Below are positions 1-9,000 of a stretch of DNA of 64,000 nt, piece by piece (the first letter of the stretch is position 1; each line of letters starts with the position of its first letter). Position numbers and translations under genes: made by a program. The notes below the pieces were generated by a model that saw only the letters and a program-made list of their open reading frames with translations, did not search any database and was not told the origin of the DNA. Source of the DNA: Closterium sp. Naga37s-1 (Eukaryota; Streptophyta; Zygnematophyceae; Desmidiales; Closteriaceae); assembly GCA_947471745.1 (NCBI GenBank), contig CANJKZ010000431.1, positions 1,174,001 to 1,238,000 on the forward strand, read 5' to 3'.

Positions 1-810
1 GAGGGGGAGGCTGTGTACATAGATGAGTGGTGAAACGTCACTCCACGTGATCCCCTCATCTCCTCACCTCATCTCACCTCTATTCTTCCCCTCACTAACA
101 CGGATCAAAAGGCGCCTGCTGTGCTGGGAGGGATGGAGGGGGAGGCTGTGTACATAGATGAGTGGTGAAACGTCACTCCACGTGATCCCCTCATCTCCTC
201 ACCTCATCTCACCTCTATTCTTCCCCTCACTAACACGGATCAAAAGGCGCCTGCTGTGCTGGGAGGGGTGGAGGGGGAGGCTGTGTACATAGATGAGTGG
301 TGAAACGTCACTCCACGTGATCCCCTCATCTCCTCACCTCATCTCACCTCTATTCTTCCCCTCACTAACACGGATCAAAAGGCGCCTGCTGTGCTGGGAG
401 GGATGGAGGGGGAGGCTGTGTACATAGATGAGTGGTGAAACGTCACTCCACGTGATCCCCTCATCTCCTCACCTCATCTCACCTCTATTCTTCCCCTCAC
501 TAACACGGATCAAAAGGCGCCTGCTGTGCTGGGAGGGGTGGAGGGGGAGGCTTTGTACATAGATGAGTGGTGAAACGTCACTCCACGTGATCCCCTCATC
601 TCCTCACCTCATCTCACCTCTATTCTTCCCCTCACTAACACGGATCAAAAGGCGACTGCTGTGCTGGGAGGGATGGAGGGGGAGGCTGTGTACATAGATG
701 AGTGGTGAAACGTCACTCCACGTGATCCCCTCATCTCCTCACCTCATCTCACCTCTATTCTTCCCCTCACTAACACGGATCAAAAGGCGCCTGCTGTGCT
801 GGGAGGGGTG
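1..810. repeat. Tandem array, six copies of a 135-bp unit
   Basis: Units start at 1, 136, 271, 406, 541 and 676, with a short seventh remnant at 811. Copies are nearly identical. Odd copies end in GGGAGGGATG and even copies in GGGAGGGGTG, so the true repeat is a 270-bp dimer. Each unit has a CCACGTGATC box (G-box core CACGTG) and an AACGTCAC box. No coding frame runs through it. It lies just upstream of the first RAD51C exon seen here, so it is most likely inside a RAD51C intron; the left end is cut by the window. Confidence 0.95.
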
Positions 811-897
811 GAGGGGGAGGCGGTACATTGGTGAGTGAGACTCGCCCTTCCTCTACCCTCACCATCCCACTCAATCTGCCCACCAGATGCCCACCAG

Positions 898-1000
898 ACA
901 CCGAAGGGAGCTTCATGGTGGAGCGAGCAGCAGAGGTGGCCGATGCATCCATGGCTGTTGCGCCTTGCAGCTGCCTCTGCCCCACGCTCCACTGCTGCTA
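898..1000 (+). pseudogene. Decayed copy of the RAD51C 'DTEGSFMV' exon
   Basis: After a CACCAG acceptor-like site the frame reads DTEGSFMVERAAEVADAS, close to the real exon at 1168. It then loses similarity, and no good donor leads on to the next exon. The flanking text (CACACCTTGAACGTTCCC) is also repeated before the real exon (around 1035 and 1130), so exon start and intron end were duplicated together. It may be a pseudo-exon or an alternative exon. Confidence 0.7.
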
Positions 1001-1167
1001 CAATCTGTCCTGCATGCACACAAAACACCCTCTCACACCTTGAACGTTCCCATCCTCCAACTGAGTCGACTCAAAAGTCAACTCCACTGCAGATTCTCGC
1101 TGCCCTGCATGCAGACTAGACCCCCACTCACACCTTGAACGTTCCCATCCTCCTGTTTTCCCAACAG

Positions 1168-4098
1168 ACACAGAAGGGAGCTTCATGGTGGAGTGGGCAG
1201 CAGAGATGGCCGACGCATGGGCCGCTCACTGCACTGCTGCTGCCGCTGCCATAGATGCACCTGCCCCAGATACCACCGCCCCCAATCAAGCCTTTATCCA
1301 CCAGCAATCCCAACACCACCAACACCAGCAGCACTCACAGCAGCAGTTTCAGCAACACGGACAGTCACATAACCGGTCTCAGCAGCAGCAACACATGTTT
1401 CCGAATGCACCGGGGCCAGTGTCAGCAGCAGTGGCATCAAAGGCGTCTAGAGCAGCAGCGCTGGCAGGGGTGCACTACCTGCGAGTGTATGATCACACGG
1501 AGCAGACTGCTCTCGTGCACTCGCTGCCTCATCTTCTGGCCTTGCACCCCAAGGTGTGTGATAGGCTGCCACTTGTGTGTGTGGGTGGCACTGGCAGCAG
1601 TAGCGCTCGCAGGGGTGCATTACCTGCGGGTGTATGATCACACGGAGCAGACTGCTCTCGTGCACTCCCTGCCGCACCTGCTTGCTCTGCACCCCAAGGT
1701 ACGTAGTGGTTGGGCATGTGTGGGGTGGCATTGGCAGTAGCAGCGCTAGCAGGGGTGCATTACCTGTGAGTAAATGATCACACGGAGCAGACAGCACTCG
1801 TCCATTCCCTGCCTCACTTGCTCGCCCTGCACCCCAAGTTGGGATGGGTGGCACGCGTGGTGTGTGTGGTGGGTTGTGTGTGGGTGGCTTGGGTATCAGC
1901 ACAGCAGCGCTGGCAGCGGGCGGTTGCGAGTGTATGACCACACGGAGCAGACTGCTCTTGTCCATTCGCTGCCTCACCTGCTCGCTCTGCACCCCAAGGT
2001 GCGTGCAGGGCTGGCATGGGTATCACTGGGCAGGAGTGCTGTGTGTCGGTGGCATGTTTATTAATAGCAGCACAATGGCATGTTCACCTCTGTCGTTGTC
2101 AGGTTACCACACACCAACTCGTAGTACGTGGGTGTTTGGTCTAGTGGCATGATTCTCGCTTAGGGTGCGAGAGGTCCCGAGTTCAGTTCTCGGAACACCC
2201 CTTTAGTTCTCTTTTCACCTTTCTGCGTTTTGCTATTCTGAATTTGATTTACAGAGCTTCAAAACTGGTTACCTAAAACAGAGGCACTTTTTAATCGGGC
2301 TACCCTGCTCCATCATTATCATGGGCTTCGTTTCGTTGTTTTGAACGCACATAACTACCTCACTTGATGGAAGGAAGGCCTTTGCAGCCCACCTGTCGAT
2401 TCTTGACAAGTCGTGCACCACATCCTCCGGCAGGTCAAGCTGGTGGTTATTATCGACAGTGTCACCTTCCGCTTCCGCCACGGATTCACCCACAAGGGTC
2501 TGCGCTCACCTGTTTTCCTTTTCCCTGTTGCCCTTCTTTTCCCTGGCTTCACTGGCTTGGGCCTGCTCCGTTTCTCCCTTGCATCACACCATACTGCTCC
2601 AGGTCAAGCTAGTGGTTATCAACAGCGTCACATTCCATTTCCGCCATGGCTTCACGAACATGGGTATGCGCTCACCTGTTTTCCTTTTCCCTACTGCCAT
2701 TCCTTTCCCTTCCACTCCCTTCCACATCACCCACACTGCAGGTCAAGCTAGTGGTGATCGACAGTGTCACATTCCACTTCCGCCACGGCTTCACAGACAT
2801 GGGTCTGCGCTCACGTCTCCTGGCCTCCATCGCGCGAGAGCTGCTCGCGATTGCGGACGAGCACAACGTGGCTGTGAGTGTGGCTCGGTGCATGCATGCA
2901 TAAATTATCTCCTTGTTGCATGACTTGTGCGTGTGTGTGCATCATTGACTTACCTCTGCGCCTGCTGGCCTCCATCCATGGCAAGAGAGCTGCTCGCTAT
3001 GGCTGACAAGCACAATGTGGCTGTGAGTGTGGCCCGGTGCTCTCCTTCCTCGCTGCATGCAGCAGTGCTCTTCCTGCATGAAGGGCTCCACCGTGTCAGC
3101 CTCTTTGCCTGCTTGCTGGCCTCCACGGCAAGAGAGCTGCTCGCCATTGCTGACGAGCATAACGTTGCTGTGAGCCCTCGCATGCTGCAAGCTCATAGTG
3201 GATTAGCAGCAAATCTGTATAATAAAACCTGTATAATAAACCGCTTAAGCAACTAGGAACGAAACACAAAATTGCTTCCCAGAAATTCAAGCAGGCCAAG
3301 AAACTCTCAACTCGTAGGAATCTTTAATCGCAAGAGAGCGGCTCGTTATTTCTGACGAGCATAACGTGTTTGCCTCCCCATGCGTAGATAGGTCATTTTT
3401 GAGACGTCTCAAAAATAACCTATCTACACGTGGCTGCCTCCCCTTGCGGTGAGCCGCCCATGGGATGACGTGATGCAGCCAAGAGAGCCCTCGCATGCTC
3501 CATGCATGGGTGATCTCCTTGCATAATCTCTGCCAGCCTCCTCGCCTCCTCTCCTCCTCGCCTCCCACTTCCCCTCCTCTCTTCCATGGGGCCTCCAATG
3601 ACAAGCAGGTGAATCAAGTCACGACCAAGGTGGACGGCGAGGTGTCCAGGCTCGTTCCCGCTCTCGGTGAGTGTGTATCCATATCCGGTTTGCCTCACTT
3701 TCATTGCTTTTTGCAAAACCATCTGCCGCCATGCGTCTGCCAACATGCACTGTTATCCAATCAGCATGCAACCCACACAGCACTTGCTCTGCAATGTGAA
3801 GTGAACCACCAATAGGCTTGAACCACTGCTACTCCATGCATCACGTCCCCCAACCCCCCCATTCTCCCTCCAATCAGGCGAGAGCTGGGCGCACGCGTGC
3901 ACCAATCGCGTGATCCTTTTCTGGAGCGGGGGACAGCGATTCGCTCACCTCTTTAAATCACCCTACCTGCGGGCGGACACTGCCCCCTTTACAGTCACAT
4001 CTGAGGGCGTCAGGTCGCTGCAAGACGCACAGAAGCGGCAGCGAGTGGAAGGGAGGGAGGGAGGTCTGGTGTTGGCAGGTGATGGTGGTCGCCAGTAG
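1168..4098 (+). CDS. RAD51C: RAD51C recombinase paralogue, C-terminal half (5' exons lie outside the window)
   Basis: RAD51C is a RecA-fold ATPase acting in homologous recombination and Holliday junction processing. Proposed exons: 1168-1553, 2742-2873, 3609-3666 and 3878-4098, all with AG acceptors and GT donors and in frame. Exon 1168 reads TEGSFMVEWAAEMADAW, then a Gln/His-rich stretch of about 60 residues, then LRVYDHTEQTALVHSLPHLL. Exon 2742 holds the Walker B strand KLVVIDSVTFHFRHGF and ARELLAIADEHNVA. Exon 3609 gives VNQVTTKVDGEVSRLVPALG. Exon 3878 starts ESWAHACTNRVILFW and ends at TAG 4096-4098. Strand order matches RAD51C rather than RAD51 or DMC1. Walker A must lie upstream of position 1. 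The Gln/His insert is not usual for the family. Several exons have nearby copies (separate entries), so alternative splicing is possible. Confidence 0.88.
1457..1998 (+). repeat. Four tandem copies of one RAD51C exon segment
   Basis: The segment coding YLRVYDHTEQTALVHSLPHLL begins around 1457, 1602, 1742 and 1906 and ends in CACCCCAAG at 1553, 1698, 1838 and 1998. Periods are about 145, 140 and 164 bp. Copies 1, 2 and 4 keep a GT donor (GTGTGT, GTACGT, GTGCGT). Copy 3 has a TGA in frame and its donor is changed to TT, so it is dead. Copies 2 and 4 could still be spliced as alternatives to copy 1. Confidence 0.9.
2130..2201 (+). tRNA. tRNA-Pro (anticodon AGG)
   Basis: The seven-base acceptor stem GGGTGTT (2130-2136) pairs perfectly with AACACCC (2194-2200), followed by discriminator C. 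The anticodon stem CTCGC/GCGAG encloses loop TTAGGGT with AGG at 2162-2164. The T arm is CCGAG/CTCGG. No intron and no encoded CCA. A T-run at 2212-2215 would serve as an RNA polymerase III terminator. It closely resembles plant tRNA-Pro. It lies in the RAD51C intron between the 1553 donor and the 2742 acceptor, on the same strand. Confidence 0.95.
2434..2675 (+). pseudogene. Two extra copies of the RAD51C Walker B exon start
   Basis: Copy 1 (2434-2509) follows CTCCGGCAG and reads KLVVIIDSVTFRFRHGF, with an extra Ile codon before the Walker B Asp. Copy 2 (2603-2675) follows CTGCTCCAG and reads KLVVINSVTFHFRHGF, with the Walker B Asp changed to Asn. Both end at GCGCTCACCTG and lack the rest of the exon found in the real copy at 2742. 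The changes at the key position argue that these are not used in an active enzyme. Confidence 0.8.
2963..3375 (+). pseudogene. Three partial copies of the RAD51C 'ARELLAIADEHNVA' exon end
   Basis: Segments around 2963-3022, 3108-3173 and 3331-3375 repeat the end of exon 2742-2873 including its donor. The first reads ARELLAMADKHNVA and the second ARELLAIADEHNVA, both followed by GTGAGY donors. The third is degraded. They lack the Walker B start of the exon, so they are exon fragments with donor sites duplicated into the intron before exon 3609. Confidence 0.8.
3384..3427. repeat. 44-bp near-perfect palindrome
   Basis: The arms read outward from GAGAC|GTCTC at 3401-3410. The left arm begins GTAGATAGGTCATTTTT and the right arm ends AAAAATAACCTATCTAC, with one mismatch over 22 bp. 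It sits in the intron between exons 2742 and 3609, next to the last exon fragment. The core matches the recurrent GAGNCGNCTC motif seen across the host introns. It may be a tiny foldback or MITE-like insertion. Confidence 0.9.
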
Positions 4099-4167
4099 GC
4101 CACACCTGGTTTGTTGCAAGGCACACACAAGAGGCAGCGAGTGGAGGGACTGAAAGCGGTTGTCTGG
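4099..4167. other. Spacer after the RAD51C stop codon
   Basis: Short stretch after TAG 4096-4098, with partial repetition of the ACGCACAGAAGCGGCAGCGAG text (GCACACAAGAGGCAGCGAG). No separate gene or clear polyadenylation signal seen. Confidence 0.5.
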
Positions 4168-4684
4168 AGCGGGGAGCAGCGATTTGCTCACCTCTTCAAG
4201 TCCCCCTTACCTGCGGGCAGGCACCACCCCCTTTACAGTCATGTCTGAGGGCATGAGGTCGCTGCAAGACGCACAGAAGAGGCAGCGAATGGAAGGGACT
4301 GAGAGGGCTCTGTTGTTGGCAGGTCCAGGTGGTCACTAATAGGTTGTTGTTGCCTACAGGCAAGCCCCAGGCAAGACGCACACTAGGCAGAGGAGGGACT
4401 AATGCTTTTGGCTGGTCTGTATGTTTGCCAGTAGGGTGTTGCTGTTGCCCAACAAGTTTTGAGTCGAGTACCGTAAAAAAGGTCTTGTTATTGTTGGCTG
4501 GTAGGATGTTGTGTTGCTAAACAACAATAAGCATACCCCTTACAAGCATACACCTCATAAGTGTACCCCTTGTACGGTACCACCGGCTGCTACATCCAGG
4601 CCACCCCAGGCCACCCCAGGCCACCATTGCCTGCCGCCTTCACTGTCTCATCTGAAGGCACACCAGGTCGTTACAAGACGCTCA
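4168..4684 (+). pseudogene. Downstream copies of the last RAD51C exon, the final one cut by the Harbinger element
   Basis: Positions 4168-4310 repeat the last exon (WSGEQRFAHLFKSPLPAG and onwards) with a frameshift near the Tyr-Leu-Arg codons. A second copy of only the 'PFTVTSEG' part lies at about 4617-4684 and is interrupted at 4684/4685 by the transposon. Between them (about 4330-4610) is diverged sequence with CACCCC and GGCCACCCCA short repeats and no gene. The direct repeats lie 3' of the apparent stop codon. Confidence 0.75.
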
Positions 4685-4719
4685 GAGCGTATTCCTGCGG
4701 GCCCCTATCAGGCCAACCT
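4685..4719 (+). repeat. Left terminal inverted repeat of the Harbinger element
   Basis: 35 bp preceded by the TCA target duplication. It matches the reverse complement of 45697-45722 plus 49013-49021 with two differences in the outer 14 bp; the inner 21 bp, GGGCCCCTATCAGGCCAACC plus T, are identical. Confidence 0.9.
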
Positions 4720-5201
4720 TTTACCGACATCGCCCAGATAGACATATATGTCTTATCTCGTACACTAGAAAAAATGATTGGATTATCTTGTATTTGGGGA
4801 GGTTTTGGGTTATCTTGGAAAAAAAGTCTTATAAATGGAAATTTTTTAAACTACTTAGATTTTTTTTCACACATCTTGAAAAGAGTTTCTCATAATGAGT
4901 GTGGATGTTGCAAAGGTGCCACTTCGGCAACCATTGTTCGGGAAGCCACGTCATGGAAAATACTTGCAGAGGCAAATTTGGTAGTACCTGAGTCAGCACG
5001 TGGAAGAATCCGCGCATCGCAAGGGTAAAAATGTACACTGTATTTCAAGTTTCACTATAATATATTGCAGTTTCGATTATACGACACATATGTCTTATCT
5101 CGAACACACAAATAGGTGTCTTGCCAGCCTGTTTATAAGAGACACCCGGATAATAGACAACCCCTGTCTACTATTCAAGACTGTCTACTATCCAGGCGAT
5201 G
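4720..5201. other. Left internal non-coding part of the Harbinger element
   Basis: AT-richer than the surroundings and with no recognisable gene. A motif ATATGTCTTATCTCG occurs twice, near 4745 and 5089, each followed by a similar ACAC stretch, as in subterminal repeats of DNA transposons. Two CTGTCTACTATYCA repeats occur just before the element A LTR. Confidence 0.6.
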
Positions 5202-5375
5202 ACGGTATCAGCTCAGCCTTTCGCGATTGTAAATCGGCATTCTCGGAATAGCCTCTTGTCACACACTGTTGTCTTTCTGTCAACCGCTTTGGTTGACTCG
5301 TTGCTTCGTTGTAGTTCGCTTCGCATACGTTGTAGTGTTCGACACATCAGAAGCGCGAACTATATGTTTCCAACA
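5202..5375 (-). repeat. Element A 3' LTR (approximate)
   Basis: The end is set by the inverted LTR terminus TTTCCAACA followed by the polypurine-tract complement CTCCCCTTCGCTTC, exactly as in element F. The start at TGACGGTATC is a guess from similarity (CGACTGTAAATC versus CGATTGTAAATC) with the other LTR. It is much shorter and more diverged than the 444-bp LTR of F. Confidence 0.5.
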
Positions 5376-6890
5376 CTCCCCTTCGCTTCTGGAGTGTCAT
5401 CGCCTTCGTTGCTGGTGACGTGGCCTTGTCCAGTCAGCAGCATGCAGTATTCGAACTTCTGCTTTCCGAGTTTCTTGGTCAAGCAATCTGCTGCCATCTC
5501 GGACGTGGGGCAGTAAGATAGCTCGAGTCTCCATTTCTCGATCTCGTCCTTCACGAAGAAATAGCGCAGGGCAATGTGCTTCGTTCGGTTCGCGAACCCG
5601 CTCTTGTTCGCTATGCGAATTGCAGATTGGTTATCGAAGAAGAGGGAGAAGTTGGGTAACTGGACCAGCTTTGCTTCTTCCAGTAGTTCGCGAAGGTACA
5701 GTCCTTCCTTGGTGGCTAAGCAGAGTGCTATGTATTCAGATTTAGTAGAGGAGAGAGCAATTAGTTCTTGCTTGCTCGACTGCCACGAGATAGGACCGAC
5801 GGGCTCGAGTCGATAGATGTAGCCGGTGCGCGATCGCCTGTTATCGGAATCGCCTGCGTGGTCAGCGTTCACGTAGCCGATTAGCTTTGGAGTAGTGAAT
5901 CCAATCTTATAATAGGTTAGGCCGATCGTTGGTGTGCTGACGAGGTAGTGTAACGCGCGGTCAAGTTTTGCCATGTGCTCTGCTTCGGGCCGCTTGAGGT
6001 AGGTGGCAAGTTGGCTCGCCGAGTATGACAGATCCGGTCGGCAGGTGACGGCTGCGAAGAGCAGACGGCCCAGTTTTCGTTGGTAGTCGCGTAGGCCGGC
6101 AGGTCCAAGCAGATTGGATTTTTCCTGGTGATTTCCCGCGGTGTAGCGATAGGGCACGAAGCGTTTTGCGATGGTGTCGGCATATTTTGCGGCGCTGAGA
6201 TAGATCGCGTTTTCCCCGTCAAGGATGTTGAGTCCAAGGTACTGAGTTACGGTAGAAGAAACCGTGAGTGAGAGATCTTGTTGCAGCTCCCCTTCAAACC
6301 ACTTGGTGATGCCGTCGGTGGAGCCTATGTAGAGCAGGTCGTCTACATACATGATGAGCAGAATGTACTCGGCTTCCTTTGTGAGTCTGTACATGCCCTG
6401 GTCGTGTGGTAGTTGCTGAAAGCCGACCCGGATTAATCGGGCGTGCAGGTACTGCTGCCACAGCCACGGAGCTTGCTTGATGCAGTACATGGACTTCAGC
6501 ATCTAACAGACTTGATTAGGGTCTGTATTGGGTCCGTGTGGTTGCTCGACGAAGATTTCGGCGTCGACGGGAGCGTAGAGAAACGCGTTAGCCACGTCGA
6601 TTTGGCGGAGCTTCTTCCTCTTCATGGCGGCTATCGCGAGGAGGATTCGCAGAGAGGTATGTAGGCTGACTGGCGCAAAGGTTTCAAAGAAGTCCCGTCC
6701 GTGTTGTTGGTCGAAGCCACGCAAGACCCATCGTGCCCTGAATTTGTCAATTGTTCCGTCGGCTTTCGTCTTCACGTGGAAGACCCATTTTCCCGAGAGA
6801 ATGGTTTTGTTGCGTGCCACTCCGATGGGTACTATCTTCCAGGTGTATCTGTCTTCCTGCGCTTTTAATTTCCTGTCCATGGCTTCGCGT
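5360..6890 (-). pseudogene. Element A reverse transcriptase and RNase H
   Basis: Reads MDRKLKAQEDRYTWKIVPIG, the catalytic YVDD in LLIMYVDDLLYIGS, and the RNase H part NADHAGDSDNRRSRTGYIYR, ending SVGNI. One stop codon (6503-6505) separates DPNQVC from MLKSMYCIKQAP, where F has QLQKSLYGIKQAP. The tryptophan before REAMD is also a stop at the element B insertion point. No active enzyme is expected. Confidence 0.9.
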
Positions 6891-6895
6891 CATTT

Positions 6896-7027
6896 TTTCA
6901 AACTAACGAACGAGAATGGATGAACTACGAAAGAGTTCGGTACAAGTACTAACCCTAATTGGGTTGTACCCCTTATGGGCTACCCCACTATAGCCTACAC
7001 AAATGTAAGCACTATAACATTCTGACA
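6896..7027 (-). repeat. Element B 3' LTR
   Basis: Matches 15118-15250; the expected outer TG is mutated to TT. Followed by the polypurine complement CACCATAGGCAAAGTGGGGG. The core GTACAACCCAATTAGGG (reverse complement) is shared with the D and E LTRs. Confidence 0.85.
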
Positions 7028-7254
7028 CACCACCATAGGCAAAGTGGGGGAGAACAAGTGGTCACAAGACCAGTCAAGAAAAGCAAAGCAAGCTCAGGGT
7101 GGATCACAAAGTCACCACACAGTCCGAGCACAAGCAAAGGGCCACAAGGCAAGTTCACATGCAAAGTTATGTAAAAGAGAACAAACAATACAGTGATCAT
7201 ACCCTAACAAGTGTAAGCATGCAGGTATATATATAGATCACAGTACAAGTAAAG
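7028..7254 (-). other. Element B 3' untranslated region
   Basis: Non-coding stretch between the RNase H stop and the LTR, with the polypurine tract next to the LTR. The same sequence occurs in element G (18541-18769) and as the tail of element D (44716-44924), so it is conserved within the family. Confidence 0.75.
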
Positions 7255-9000
7255 TCACGCAGTGAGCAAGTGAGGCAAAGTAAGAACAAGGCCTAACACA
7301 GTAGACAAGTGCTGATGATCACGAGGCGGAAATACCTTGGTGAATAAATCAGCACTGTTGGCCCTAGTGGCCACGTACGCAAGACGAAGCTGGCCACACT
7401 GCTGCAACTCTCGAGCAAGGAAGTATCGCAGAGCGATGTGCTTCGTTTGGTGCTCCAGTGTGTGCTCCTGACACAAGGCAATCATGGCCTTGTTGTCAAC
7501 GTACAGAACTGGAGGCGAACGAGGCTGCTCTCCCAAGTCAGTCAGCAGGTAGGTGAGCAAGCGTAGCTCCTGTGCAGCCATGGCCCCGGCGTAGATCTCA
7601 GCCTCACAACTCGAGATGAGAACCGAAGACGAGCGGGTAGACCGCCAGGAAACAGAGCCGAAACCGACTCTGAATGTGTAACCCTGTGACGAACGCTGCG
7701 TAGCTAGGTCGTCAACCCAAGAAGTGTCTGCGTGACCAGTGAGAACAACTGGACCCCGTCCTCCAAGCACGAGCCCCATGCCCAACGTACTGCACAAGTA
7801 ACGCAGTACCCTCTTCGCAGCATCCCAGTGCACCTTTCGCTGCCTACCGGGAGCCACGTAGCAAGCCAGGAGGCTGAGAGGGTACGTGAGGTCAGGTTGT
7901 GTGCACGTCATCAGGTACATGAGGCAACCCACAAGCTCTGGGTACGGACCACTCGGCTCTACGGACACGTCCAAAGGTGGAGTTGAGAGCAAGTGGCCGG
8001 TAGACAGAGGAGTGAGCTGTGGCGAGGAGAACTGGAAGCCGAAGCGCTGAAGGACCTGGTGCACCATGTGTGACTGAGTCAGGGTGATGGTGCGCCGTGC
8101 TCTGTCCCGAGTGATCTGCAAGCCAAGATAGCTGTGCAGTTCACCCAGGTCAGTGCAAGTGTGTCTCTTCTACAGCTCCAACTTCACAAGGGTCAGGGCC
8201 TTAGTGTCAGCAGTGGCAAAGACCACGTCGTTGACGTACACTAGGACGTAGAACGGAGGCGGCGACGTGTCGGTGCGTAGAAACGGCGACGGGTCAGCAG
8301 TAGAAGAAGTAAACCTCAGAGCCGCAAGTGTAGTCCTCAGTGTATCGTGCCACTCGCGAGGCGCCTGGCGGAGACCGTAGACTGGCTGCCAGAGGCTCCA
8401 CTGGGTACCTGCAGGAAACGACCCAGTGAAGCTAGGTGGGCGGCGCAGCCAGATCTCCTCGTGCAGGCTGCCCTGCAAGAAAGCTGTGCTGAAGTCCAGA
8501 GAGTGTAACTCGTAGTCACGCTGAGCAGCGACGTGCAGCAACACTCAAAGAGTAGTCATCTTCAGGGTGGGGGAGAAGGTCTGGAAGTAGTCAACCCCAT
8601 GTGACTGACTGAAGCCTCTAGCAACGTAACGCGCCTTGAAGGTAGGCGGAGAACCCGGCGGCCGCTTCACCCTGAAAATCAACATGCCATCGACTATGTT
8701 CGCCCGAGACGGGGGAACTGCGTTGACGTAGGTGCCTGTGGACTTCCAGGATGCCATCTCGGCATCCATGGCTGCCTGCCACAGAGAGGAGTAAGGACCC
8801 GTAATCGCCTCTGCGTAAGAGCGCGGGGTCGGGACGTCTGGTGCATACGGGTCTCCCTTAGGGGCAAGCAGCGTGGACGCGAAACGAGGTACAGCAGCTG
8901 CAAGACACTCAAAGTCCTCCTGCCTGTCCTCAAGAACGTCCGTGCCAAGAGCACACTCACCCCCGACGGACGGAGGACTGGCAACAAGAGCAGTGGCGTA
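7255..9000 (-). pseudogene. Element B reverse transcriptase and RNase H
   Basis: Order on the minus strand: KGDPYAPDVPTPRSYAEAI, RT core FKARYVARGFSQSHGVDYFQ, DFSTAFLQGSLHEEIWLRR, VYVNDVVF (the catalytic YVDD has become YVND), then RNase H HADTSWVDDLATQRSSQGY and ALRYFLARELQQCGQLRLAY. In-frame stops occur at about 8545 (TGA for Arg) and 8170 (TAG for Gln). The Asp-to-Asn change alone would abolish RT activity. Confidence 0.9.

Noticed and set aside
1..830. CRISPR-like array
   Set aside because: The repeats are contiguous 135-bp units without spacers, in a eukaryotic context.
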